NCBI RefSeq assembly: GCF_013267195.1
Contig: NZ_CP053941.1
Location: forward strand, 1,488,001-1,552,000
Source of the DNA: Halorubrum salinarum
GTDB lineage: Archaea > Halobacteriota > Halobacteria > Halobacteriales > Haloferacaceae
Direction: 5' to 3'
Length of the DNA: 64,000 bases
Position 1 is the stretch's first letter, and each line of letters opens with the position of its first letter. The position numbers and the translations under genes were made by a program. The notes under the pieces were generated by a model, which saw nothing but the letters and a program-made list of their open reading frames with translations, did no database searches and was not told the DNA's origin. Positions 26,401 to 34,054 of this stretch are shown piece by piece.

Positions 26401-28161
26401 TCAGCGCAGCGCGTCGAGGTCGAACTCGAAGGCCGCGACCGGGACCTCCAGGTCGTGCTCGACGAGGACCTCGGGGTGGAGCTCGCCGATGACGCCGACG
26501 CGCTCGCCGTCGATCGCGACGGCGGCGGCGCGGCCCCCGATGAACGAGGGGTGTTCGGTCCGCGGGGTTGTCAGGTCGGCGTCGAAGTCGTCACAGAGCG
26601 CCTGGAGCCGTCCCTTCGCGGCCTCGTAGGAGGCGTCGCGGCGGGCGACCGCGCCCGCGACGCGGCGCGACTCGGCGACGTTCGTGTCCGCGGCGTCGTC
26701 GCGCTCGGCGACGAAGCCGACCTCGGCCACGTCCTGCGGGTAGGCGTTGTGGGTGTTCCGCTCCAAGAGCATCACGAGCGACGGGAGCGCCCAGGTGCGG
26801 AGCTGGGTGTACTCCTCGCTGTACGGCTCCGTGATCTCGACGGGGTCGCCCCCGCCGAAGACGCCGTCCCCGTCGACCGCGGCGCCGCCGGTGCCCGGCT
26901 CGATCCGCATCCGGTCGTAGTTCTCTGTCCCGCTCGTCATGTGGAAGTTCAGCAGGTCCTCGAAGCCGAGCCCCACGAGGCTCGTCCGGACCGCGTCCTC
27001 CAGCCGGGAGCGCTCGTGGCGCCCGCCGACGGTGCCCACGTCGGGGTAGCGCGGCTCCAAGTTGTCGAAGCCGTACGCGCGCCCCACGTCGTCGACGAGG
27101 TCGAGCGGGTGGAGCACGTCGACGCGGTACGGCGGGATCTCCACGTCGTACCGGACGTCCTCGCCGAGCGTGTAGGAGGCGTCGAGGCCGGCGCGCTCGA
27201 AGCAGTCGACGACCTCCTCGGGCTCGAAGTCGACGCCGAGCAGCGTCTCGATCCGGTCGTGCGAGACGCTCTTCTCGTCGGTGTCGAGGTTCGGGCGGAC
27301 CAGCTCGGCCCCGTACTCGCTCGGGTGCGTCGCGCCGCCGGCGTAGTTCACCTCGACCTCCTCGATCGTCGCGCCGCGGGCCGACAGTGCGTAACAGATA
27401 ATCGTACACATCCGGTCGATCGTCCACTGATCGGTGCCGGTGAGCTCGACGAACAGCTCGCGCGAGCCGGTCGTCACCTCGGTCCGCTTCCCGTTGATGA
27501 CGGGCGGGAACGAGAAGAGGCCGAGCTCGTCGTAGATCGCCGGGAAGCGGTCGAGGTCCTCGACGAGGTCCGCGTAGGTCGTCCCCGTGTCGTGCTCCGC
27601 CAAGACCTCGGCGGGCGTCAGCTCGTCGTTCGCGTCGAGCGGGACGAACGTGTCGCCCTCGGGGTCGACGCCGCGGTAGGTGATCGACGGCTCCGCGCCC
27701 TCCTGGAGCGGCGCGCCCTTCACCATCGCGAGGTCGTGGATCCCGATGGCGCCCTTCGCGCGGCCGCGGCCCATCGTCGCGTGGAGCTTCTCTTGGAGCT
27801 GGATCAGCGACTCCAGCGCCGCCTCGTCGAGGTCGACGCCGCGGACCACGGCGCCGGTGACGAACGGCCGCTCGTCGGGCACCGACTCGTCGACCTCGAT
27901 GCTCCACTCGGGGTCGTTCGTGTTCGGCACGTAGACGCCGCGCGCGTCGCCGTAGTGGTAGCGCAGCGAGCGGGCGACCCCCTCGACGGAGAGCCGGTCG
28001 AGGCGGTCGGGCGCGAACTCGAACTGGAACATGCCGTCGTCGGTCTCGCCCTCGAACTCTAAGCCGAGCCCGAACAGGTCGTCTTTCAGCTCCGCGTCGC
28101 CCTTCTCGTCGTGGCCGGTGAGCTCGCGCAGCTCGTCGGGGTCGACGTCGACGACGGGCAT
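26401..28161 (-). CDS. pheT: phenylalanine-tRNA ligase beta subunit
   Basis: 586-residue beta chain of the heterotetrameric PheRS that charges tRNA-Phe in the cytoplasm. It is the short archaeal/eukaryotic form: it starts MPVVDVDPDEL, has the B3/B4 editing region in the first half (VKGAPLQEG, VINGKRTEVTT), B5 (DVEIPPYRVDVLHPLDLVDD) and the catalytic-like core with LRTWALPSLVMLLERN near the C-terminus, and lacks the bacterial RNA-binding extension. The ATG at 28161 overlaps the TGA of pheS, so translation is coupled. Confidence 0.95.
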   Translation of the reverse strand: MPVVDVDPDELRELTGHDEKGDAELKDDLFGLGLEFEGETDDGMFQFEFAPDRLDRLSVEGVARSLRYHYGDARGVYVPNTNDPEWSIEVDESVPDERPFVTGAVVRGVDLDEAALESLIQLQEKLHATMGRGRAKGAIGIHDLAMVKGAPLQEGAEPSITYRGVDPEGDTFVPLDANDELTPAEVLAEHDTGTTYADLVEDLDRFPAIYDELGLFSFPPVINGKRTEVTTGSRELFVELTGTDQWTIDRMCTIICYALSARGATIEEVEVNYAGGATHPSEYGAELVRPNLDTDEKSVSHDRIETLLGVDFEPEEVVDCFERAGLDASYTLGEDVRYDVEIPPYRVDVLHPLDLVDDVGRAYGFDNLEPRYPDVGTVGGRHERSRLEDAVRTSLVGLGFEDLLNFHMTSGTENYDRMRIEPGTGGAAVDGDGVFGGGDPVEITEPYSEEYTQLRTWALPSLVMLLERNTHNAYPQDVAEVGFVAERDDAADTNVAESRRVAGAVARRDASYEAAKGRLQALCDDFDADLTTPRTEHPSFIGGRAAAVAIDGERVGVIGELHPEVLVEHDLEVPVAAFEFDLDALR

Positions 28162-29720
28162 CAGTAGCTCACCTCCGCGTTCCGCAGGAAGTCGATGTCG
28201 GCGAGGGTGCCGTGGAGGTCGCGGATGTCCTCGGCGCCGGTAGTTAACATCGCGAGGCGTTCGAGGGCGAGCCCCCACGCCATCACGTCGCAGTCGACGC
28301 CGAGCGGGCCGGTGACCTCCTCGCGGAAGACGCCGGAGTTCCCGATCTCGATCTCCTCGCCGGTCTCCGGGTGCTCGCCGAACAGCTCGAAGGAGGGCTC
28401 GGTGTAGGGGTTGTAGTGCGGCTTGAACCGGATGTCGGTGATCCCGAACTGGCGGTAGAACTCCTCGAAGGTGCCCATCAGGTCGCGCACCGAGAGGTCC
28501 TCGGCCATCACCCACCCCTCGATCTGGAAGAACTCCAGGAGGTGCGTCGGGTCGAGCGTGTCGTTGCGGTACACCTTCTCGACGGAGAAGTAGCGCTGGG
28601 GCGGCTCCAGCTCCGCGCCCGCGACCCCGGAGAGGTAGCGCATCGACAGCGACGTGGTGTGGCCGCGGAGCGCCACCTCGCGGGCGAAGTCGGCCGACCA
28701 CGGCGAGTGGTAGCCGTCGCCGTCGATCCCCCACCCGTCGCGGTGGGCGGCCTCGACCCGGGCCATCAGCTCGTCCGGGATCGAGTCCATCGGGTCCACG
28801 TCGAGCGCGAACCGGTCCCAGTGGGTCCGCGCCGGGTGGTCCTGGGGCATGAACAGGCAGTCGTTGATCCAGAAGTCGGCGTCGGCGTGGGGGCCCTCCA
28901 TCTCCTGGAACCCCATGCCGACCAGCACGTCCTTCACGCGGTCGGCGGTCCGACGGAGGACGTGCTTGCGGCCGCCGCGGGCCGTCTCCGCCTCGGCCTC
29001 GACGTTGTACTCGGCGAACTCGGCGTCACGCCAGTCGCCGCTCGCGAGCAGCTCGGGCGTGAGCGCGCCGACCGTTTCGGTCGCCTCCACGCCGGTCATC
29101 AGCGCGTCGACGCCGTCGTCGGTCAGCGTCACCGTCCGGGTGACCGACTCGCCGACCGCCACGAGCCCGCGCGAGTCGAGCTGCTCGATCACGGCCTCGT
29201 CGACGCCGAGGGCCTCCGCGTCGAGCCCCTCGCCGTCGAGGGCGTCGGTGTCGACCCCCTCGCTGTCGGCGTCAGCGAGCGCCGCGAGCGCCGTCGCCTC
29301 GGGGTCGGCGTCCGGGTCGGCGTCCGGGTCGACCGAGAGCTCGCCGCCGTCGACGCTCCCGAGGCCCTTCCGCGCGAAGTTCGCGAGGGCGATGTCGACC
29401 TCGGGGCCGTCTAACTCGGCCGCGCCGATGACCGCCCCCATCGCGGCCGGCTCGGCGTCGGCGCCCGCGTCGAGCCCGGCCCGGTAGAGCCGCGTCTCCG
29501 GCAGCCCGGCCTCGACGTAGCGGCGCCCCTCGTCGGTGATATCGAGCGTCTCGTCGGTCGCCGAGCCGACCTCAACGAGCCCCTCGTCGGCCAGGTCGAA
29601 GGCGGCGCCGGCGACCGTCTCCGGCTTCAGCCCCGTCTCGTCGGCTATCTCCGCCACCGTTCGTTCGTCCGTCGCGCTCGCGGCCTCGAGGACCGCGAGC
29701 TGTCGTTCCGGGAGTCGCAT
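28161..29720 (-). CDS. pheS: phenylalanine-tRNA ligase alpha subunit
   Basis: 519-residue catalytic alpha chain of PheRS. The N-terminal winged-helix region (1-70) and a halophile-specific acidic linker (roughly 150-185) precede the class II catalytic core: HPARTHWDRF (motif 2 side), GHTTSLSMRYLSG, the FFQIEGWVM strand, and FGITDIRFKPHYNPYTEPS leading into motif 3 (GLALERLAML). The ATG at 29720 starts the winged helix, and upstream in-frame sequence is not conserved in character. It forms an operon with pheT through a TGATG overlap. Confidence 0.95.
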   Translation of the reverse strand: MRLPERQLAVLEAASATDERTVAEIADETGLKPETVAGAAFDLADEGLVEVGSATDETLDITDEGRRYVEAGLPETRLYRAGLDAGADAEPAAMGAVIGAAELDGPEVDIALANFARKGLGSVDGGELSVDPDADPDADPEATALAALADADSEGVDTDALDGEGLDAEALGVDEAVIEQLDSRGLVAVGESVTRTVTLTDDGVDALMTGVEATETVGALTPELLASGDWRDAEFAEYNVEAEAETARGGRKHVLRRTADRVKDVLVGMGFQEMEGPHADADFWINDCLFMPQDHPARTHWDRFALDVDPMDSIPDELMARVEAAHRDGWGIDGDGYHSPWSADFAREVALRGHTTSLSMRYLSGVAGAELEPPQRYFSVEKVYRNDTLDPTHLLEFFQIEGWVMAEDLSVRDLMGTFEEFYRQFGITDIRFKPHYNPYTEPSFELFGEHPETGEEIEIGNSGVFREEVTGPLGVDCDVMAWGLALERLAMLTTGAEDIRDLHGTLADIDFLRNAEVSY

Positions 29721-29815
29721 TCGAGTTATCCCTACACGCGGGCGGCTGGTTGGTAACGGTTCCGGGACCGGACCGCGCCCTTCGGTAATCATTTCTGATA
29801 AGTTGAACGACCGAG

Positions 29816-29823
29816 TTATATAG
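29816..29823 (+). promoter_or_regulatory. TATA element for the HalOD1 gene
   Basis: TTATATAG centred 26 nt before the ATG at 29845; predicts a leaderless message. Confidence 0.6.
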
Positions 29824-29844
29824 TAGATCGGAGTAGAGGGGGCT

Positions 29845-30150
29845 ATGAGCAGCGCAACGACCGGATCGAGCGATTCCGGGCCGGTCCCGGAGACGGCGCG
29901 CGTCAGCCACGGCGGCGACGGCCCCGCACCCAGCCTCGCCGTCGTCGAGGCGATCGCCGAACTCGCCGACGTCGACCCGACCGAGCTCCCCGAGGAGGGC
30001 GTCGTACTGTACGACCACGTCGACCCCGACGCGCTGAACGCGCTCGTCGCCAGTCGCTCCGACGGCGACGTCGACGTCTCGCTCACGGTCGCGGGCTACG
30101 ACGTCCGCGTCGGCCCCGACTCCGCGGTCGCTCGTCGAGCCCGGAACTAA
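29845..30150 (+). CDS. HalOD1 output-domain protein
   Basis: 101-residue acidic protein consisting almost entirely of a HalOD1 domain (about 26-95: PSLAVVEAIAELADVDPTELP, then LYDHVDPDALNALV and a final beta pair DVSLTVAGYDVRV). HalOD1 domains are restricted to haloarchaea and are found alone or behind receiver domains, where they are thought to act as signalling outputs. Here it is free-standing, divergent from pheS and convergent with the M48-like gene. Its partner is unknown. Confidence 0.82.
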   Translation: MSSATTGSSDSGPVPETARVSHGGDGPAPSLAVVEAIAELADVDPTELPEEGVVLYDHVDPDALNALVASRSDGDVDVSLTVAGYDVRVGPDSAVARRARN

Positions 30151-30177
30151 CTCGGGAACCGGTACCGAACGCCGTCG

Positions 30178-30873
30178 TTACTCCTCTTCGGCCGCCCGTT
30201 CGCGGAGCCGCGCGATCCGGTCCCCGAGCGGCGGCTGGACCTCGAACCACGTCGACCAGTCGCCGGTCTCCGGCTCGGCGCCGCGGCGCGCCGCGACCCG
30301 CTCGAACGCGTCCGCGACGCGGTCGGCGCCGACGGCGTCCGCGGCGCGGCCGTCCGCCGCGTACTGAACGCGCCGCCCGGCCCAGAAGGAGACGAGCCCG
30401 ACGGCGACGAGGGCGGCGAAGCCGGACTCGAACGGTACGAGCGCCGTGACGACGGCCGAAAGCGCCGCCAGCACCGCCCCGACCGCGACCGCGCGGAACT
30501 CGGCGTAGTACGTCGCGACGCGCCCCGCCTCCGCCGCGAACAGACCGATCGCCGCGTCCTCGTCGAGGTCGGTCAGCACGTCCTCCGTGAGGAACAGCAC
30601 CCGTCGACCGGGCGGTCCCCGGACCGACACCTCCGCGGGGCCGGCGGCCGCCGAGGCGCCGTCGCCGCCCGCCGCGTCCCCCTCGTCGACGGACTCGATC
30701 GCGATCCGGTCGACGCCGAGCCCGCCGGGGTCCGCAAGCGCCGCGATCTGCGCCCGCTCGGCGTCCGTCGGCTCTCGGAGGTCCCGGAAGCGGTCGGCCG
30801 CGTACAGCGGTCCGACGGCGACGGCGAGCGCGGCGACGACGGCGACGCCGGCGACGAGCGCGACCCTGATCAT
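30178..30873 (-). CDS. M48 (HtpX-like) protease relative lacking the zinc motif, probable pseudoenzyme
   Basis: 231-residue membrane protein. An N-terminal helix (about 4-24) is followed by REPTDAERAQIAALADPGG and VLFLTEDVLTDLDEDAAIGLF, which match the sequence around the active site of haloarchaeal M48 peptidases. Where the zinc motif HExxH should stand, this protein reads AEAGR: the Glu is kept but both His are lost. The downstream YAADGRAADAVGA resembles the third-ligand helix but has Gln-Tyr where Glu is expected, and PPLGDRIARL matches the M48 C-terminal motif. Two more hydrophobic helices lie at about 104-140. It is therefore likely to be inactive as a protease. TATA element AGTAAAAAGG (30898-30907, minus) gives a leaderless start. 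Assignment to M48 is by motif order, not alignment. Confidence 0.62.
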   Translation of the reverse strand: MIRVALVAGVAVVAALAVAVGPLYAADRFRDLREPTDAERAQIAALADPGGLGVDRIAIESVDEGDAAGGDGASAAAGPAEVSVRGPPGRRVLFLTEDVLTDLDEDAAIGLFAAEAGRVATYYAEFRAVAVGAVLAALSAVVTALVPFESGFAALVAVGLVSFWAGRRVQYAADGRAADAVGADRVADAFERVAARRGAEPETGDWSTWFEVQPPLGDRIARLRERAAEEE

Positions 30874-30948
30874 CGCTCTCGCCGACGGGACGCCCGGAGT
30901 AAAAAGGCGCGGTGTCGCGACGGGCCGCGGGGTCGCCGCCCCAGCCGG

Positions 30949-31599
30949 TCACTCCGGAACGCGGCGCGCGAGCGCCCGGACCGCCGCCGCGGCCTCGCTG
31001 TCGGGCGCGGCGTCGACGACCGGCCGCTCCGCGGCGACGGACCGGCCGACACGGGGATCGGCCGAGACCACCTCGACCGGCGCGCCGAGCGCGTCGCCGA
31101 TCGCCTCGACCGGCGGCTGCTCGGTCACGCGGTTGACCGCGCAGCCGACCAGCCCGGCGTCGAGTTCGCGGGCGAGTTCCCGGGTGCGGATCGCGTCGGC
31201 CAGCGCGAACGCCCGTGGCGAGACGACGAGCAGGCAGGCGTCCGCGACCGCGAGCGGCACGCCGGCGTCGGCGCGGCGCCCCGCGGGACAGTCGAGGACG
31301 ACGGTCCGGAACTCCCGTTCGACCGCGGCGACGGCCCCCTCCAACCGCGTCAGGTCGGCCGCCCGCGCCCCGGCCAGCGTCCGCCCGCACGGGACGATGT
31401 CGACCGGACCCGGCCGCACCGCCTCGACAGGGTCCGCCGCGCCGCCCAGCACGTCGTGGAGGTCGGGGCCGCGGCCGTCCGGCAGGTCGGCCATCCCGAG
31501 GTCCGCGTCGACGACGACTCCGCCGAGCGCGGCGGCGACGTTGTACGCGAGCGTCGTCTTCCCCACGCCGCCCTTCCCGCCAGCGACCGCGAGGATCAC
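30949..31599 (-). CDS. MinD/ParA-like P-loop ATPase
   Basis: 216-residue deviant Walker ATPase. It begins VILAVAGGKGGVGKTT with the signature Lys9 and the Walker Lys14, followed by VVVDADLGMADLP (Walker A') and TVVLDCPAG (Walker B). No amphipathic membrane-targeting helix is obvious at the C-terminus. Such proteins position cell-surface or DNA-associated machines by ATP-dependent dimerisation. The start is the GTG at 31599, which overlaps the stop of the preceding gene in GTGA, showing coupled translation. Its place close to mcm resembles the position of a MinD paralogue in Haloferax volcanii as I remember it. Function not assigned. Confidence 0.82.
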   Translation of the reverse strand: MILAVAGGKGGVGKTTLAYNVAAALGGVVVDADLGMADLPDGRGPDLHDVLGGAADPVEAVRPGPVDIVPCGRTLAGARAADLTRLEGAVAAVEREFRTVVLDCPAGRRADAGVPLAVADACLLVVSPRAFALADAIRTRELARELDAGLVGCAVNRVTEQPPVEAIGDALGAPVEVVSADPRVGRSVAAERPVVDAAPDSEAAAAVRALARRVPE

Positions 31600-32441
31600 G
31601 CCAGATCCTCCAGCGCCGCGGTCGGCACCTCGCTCGCTTCCGCCCGCTCGGCCAGCGCCGCGGCGCGGTCGCGAACCGCCCGCAGTCGCTCGGCGTCGGT
31701 CGCGACGCGCTCGTCGAGAGACGCGACCGCGTCGAGCCCGCCGGCCTCCTGGACGGCCGCCGTCGCCGTTTCGAGGTCGGCGCCGCTCAGCCGCTCCGCC
31801 CGCTCGACCCGGTCCTCGACGGCCGCGAACCACGCGTCGATCCCGTCTGCCCCCGCCGCACTCGGCGGTGACTCGGCCGTCGCCGACCGCTCCGCGTCGC
31901 CCTCGCCGGCCCTTTCGATCGAGTCCGCGTCGTCGTCGGATCCCGCGTCGTCCCCGCTTCGCGCCTGCTCGGTCTCGTCCTCGTCCGAGTCGCTCCCTCT
32001 CGCGCTCCCGGATCCGTCGCCGTCGACCACGTTTCCGTCACCGTTGACCGCCGCCGCACCGTCGACCACCTGCCGCGGAGGACGATGGGAGTCGAGGTCG
32101 CGCATCGCCGCCCGCACGCGGTCCGCGTCGCCTCCGGTCGCCGCGTCATCCCCGTTCGGCTCCGCGGTCGCTGGCTCGACGCCCGCGATTTCGACCGGCG
32201 GGTCGACCGGCTCCGCCACCGCCGCGAACCCGAACGCCGCGCGCTCGCCCGGGTCGATCACCGCGGTGACGCCGCCGGCGTCCCACCCGCGTTCGGGGAC
32301 GCCGCCGCGACGCGGCGGCAGGACGGGGCCGTCCAGCCGACTCTCGATCCGGACCCGCCGCGGGACCGCCCCGTCGTTGCGAACCCGGACACCGACGAGC
32401 GACGCCTCCCCCTCGCGGTCGACGGACCAGTCGAGTTCCAT
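31596..32441 (-). CDS. haloarchaeal hypothetical protein with acidic central region
   Basis: 281 residues. An N-terminal beta-rich domain (about 1-95, including VRVRNDGAVPRRVRIESRLDG) resembles a small immunoglobulin-like fold. The middle (about 95-195) is disordered and very rich in Asp, Ser and Ala. The C-terminal third (about 200-278) is helical with a coiled-coil pattern. No catalytic motif. It overlaps the MinD-like gene by 4 nt, so it is probably a partner. Its own TATA element (minus strand, about 32463-32471) gives a leaderless start at the ATG at 32441, so the last two genes of the cluster can be transcribed separately. Confidence 0.72.
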   Translation of the reverse strand: MELDWSVDREGEASLVGVRVRNDGAVPRRVRIESRLDGPVLPPRRGGVPERGWDAGGVTAVIDPGERAAFGFAAVAEPVDPPVEIAGVEPATAEPNGDDAATGGDADRVRAAMRDLDSHRPPRQVVDGAAAVNGDGNVVDGDGSGSARGSDSDEDETEQARSGDDAGSDDDADSIERAGEGDAERSATAESPPSAAGADGIDAWFAAVEDRVERAERLSGADLETATAAVQEAGGLDAVASLDERVATDAERLRAVRDRAAALAERAEASEVPTAALEDLA

Positions 32442-32462
32442 GCGCCGCCTCCCGCGGAATCG

Positions 32463-32473
32463 TATTTAAAATT
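32463..32473 (-). promoter_or_regulatory. internal promoter of the MinD-like cluster
   Basis: AATTTTAAATA on the minus strand, centred about 26 nt before the ATG at 32441. Confidence 0.55.
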
Positions 32474-32496
32474 CAGGGGGCGACAACCAGCCGGAT

Positions 32497-33312
32497 TCAG
32501 CTCCCGTCGGCTGCCCCTTCCGTGCGGACCTCGGACGTCCGGAGCAGTGACCTCGCGCTCCGGTCGGCGGCCGCGACCCTCCGGGCCGCCTCCCCTCGCA
32601 GTTCGACGGCGCTGTCGAGCGCCGCGACCCTGACCGCCGCGAGCGACGCCGCGACCGGGTCGCCGTCGTACGCGTCGGGGGCCGCGCCGGCGGCGTCGGG
32701 ATCGCCGCCCGGGACGACCGCGAGCGCGCGCCGAAACACCGGATAGATCCCCTCGGCGAGTTCGCGGCGGGCGGCGCGGCGACGGTTCCGGAGCCGGTCG
32801 CGGAGCCGCAGGCGCCGTCGCCGCTCGTCGCGGTTTCGAGCCGCCTCCGCTCGCGCGCGTTCGAGCGCCTGCTCGGCGGCGATCGCCTCCGTCTGCGCCG
32901 CAGACAGCTCCGCGGCCGCCGCCTCCAGGTCGTCGAGCGCCTCGTCCGCTTCGGCGTCGACCGCGCGGCGCGCCCGGGCGTCGCCGCGCAGCGCCGCGAC
33001 CCGCTCTTTCAGGCGCTCTATCTCGCCGCTCGTCTCGGCGACCCGTCGCCGCGCCGCGGTCAGGTCCACCGGCTCGATCTCGATCGCCGCGAGCTCCGCC
33101 TCGACTTCCTCGATCTCAGCCGCGACCGAGGCGCTCCGTCCTCGTGAGCGCGCGGCCGCCGCCAGCTGCCGACGGAGCCCCGCGTCGGTGGGGAGCCGCC
33201 CGAGCACCGCGCTCGGCTCCGGCGGTCCCTCGACCGCGGCCGACTCGTCCTCGTTGCCGTCGGCCTCCTCCCCACGGTCCGGCTCCCGCGGTGTCGGTCT
33301 CGTCTCGGTCAC
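32497..33312 (-). CDS. coiled-coil hypothetical protein of the mcm-MinD cluster
   Basis: 271-residue soluble protein. After an acidic N-terminus comes a long coiled coil (about 55-180) rich in Ala, Glu and Arg, then a basic segment (RRRRLRLRDRLRNRRRAAR) and a C-terminal helical domain. No known family is recognised. The GTG at 33312 overlaps the stop of the preceding gene (GTGA), so the two are translated together. A coiled-coil partner beside a MinD/ParA-like ATPase is typical of positioning systems; here this remains inference. Confidence 0.72.
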   Translation of the reverse strand: MTETRPTPREPDRGEEADGNEDESAAVEGPPEPSAVLGRLPTDAGLRRQLAAAARSRGRSASVAAEIEEVEAELAAIEIEPVDLTAARRRVAETSGEIERLKERVAALRGDARARRAVDAEADEALDDLEAAAAELSAAQTEAIAAEQALERARAEAARNRDERRRRLRLRDRLRNRRRAARRELAEGIYPVFRRALAVVPGGDPDAAGAAPDAYDGDPVAASLAAVRVAALDSAVELRGEAARRVAAADRSARSLLRTSEVRTEGAADGS

Positions 33313-33647
33313 AGCTCTCTGCCGCGCATGGCGTCCGGGTCCGGGTGGTCCGTCCCCGCCGCGAAGGCCGCGTACGGCGTCGACTCAGCACTCCGGTCCG
33401 CGTAGGCCGCGGCGGCCTCTCGGACCGGCTCGTCGACGGCGACGAACTCGTTGAACGGCTCGGTGCGCTCGATCTGGACGTCCCCGCCGTGGGACTCGCG
33501 GAGCCGCAGCGCGAGGAACGCGGCGTACACCGTCTCGTCGAACAGCGCGGCGCGACCGAACCGCCGAGCGACGACTCCCTCGTGGCGGCGACACAGGTTC
33601 CGGAGGCCGGTCCGGGCGGCCGCCGAGTACGTCACGACCAGCAGCAC
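33309..33647 (-). CDS. small haloarchaeal hypothetical protein, first gene of the MinD-like cluster
   Basis: 112-residue soluble protein beginning with a short hydrophobic strand (VLLVVTYSAAAR) followed by TGLRNLCRRHEGVVARRFGRAALFDE and a helical C-terminal half. Not recognised. I chose the GTG at 33647 because a TATA element (CTAAATT on the minus strand, 33670-33676) lies about 26 nt before it; a second GTG at 33635 is possible. Its stop overlaps the next start by 4 nt. Confidence 0.7.
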   Translation of the reverse strand: MLLVVTYSAAARTGLRNLCRRHEGVVARRFGRAALFDETVYAAFLALRLRESHGGDVQIERTEPFNEFVAVDEPVREAAAAYADRSAESTPYAAFAAGTDHPDPDAMRGREL

Positions 33648-33669
33648 GCCCGCGGGTGGTCGATTTTCC

Positions 33670-33676
33670 AATTTAG
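33670..33676 (-). promoter_or_regulatory. promoter of the MinD-like cluster
   Basis: CTAAATT on the minus strand about 26 nt before the GTG at 33647, in a short AT-rich island. Confidence 0.5.
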
Positions 33677-33754
33677 CCGTTCCGGACCGGAACGTTTCAG
33701 TCGCCTTCAGCGACCGCCGTCCAGGCTGGCGCCCCCGCCTTCGAGGCTGGGTCC

Positions 33755-34054
33755 TCAGAAGCGCTCGACGTCGAACGCGGGCCCGTCCCCGCCGTCCGGG
33801 TCGCGCTCGCCGTCGACGCCGCTGGCGGCGAGGACGCGCTCCCGCGCCGCCGGCTCCGAGGGCGCGACGACCACGGTGCCGTCTACGGGGTCGTCGCCGA
33901 CCGCGCGGAACACGTCGCCGTCGCCCTCGAACTCGGTGGCGTACGTGCGGAGCACGGCCGCGACGCGCCGCTCCGTGGCCGCGAGGTCGGCCTCGCCGTC
34001 CTCGAACTCGCGGAGCGCGTCCTCGACGTTCCGTATCGCTGAGATGCGGTCCAT
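33755..34054 (-). CDS. small hypothetical protein directly downstream of mcm
   Basis: 99-residue acidic protein: MDRISAIRNVEDALREFEDGE opens a helical domain (1-50), followed by a beta-rich segment (DPVDGTVVVAPSEPAARERVLA) and an acidic tail. Its ATG follows the mcm stop with no spacing, so it is co-transcribed and probably co-translated with the helicase. No family recognised; a replication-related role is only a guess from position. Confidence 0.72.
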   Translation of the reverse strand: MDRISAIRNVEDALREFEDGEADLAATERRVAAVLRTYATEFEGDGDVFRAVGDDPVDGTVVVAPSEPAARERVLAASGVDGERDPDGGDGPAFDVERF

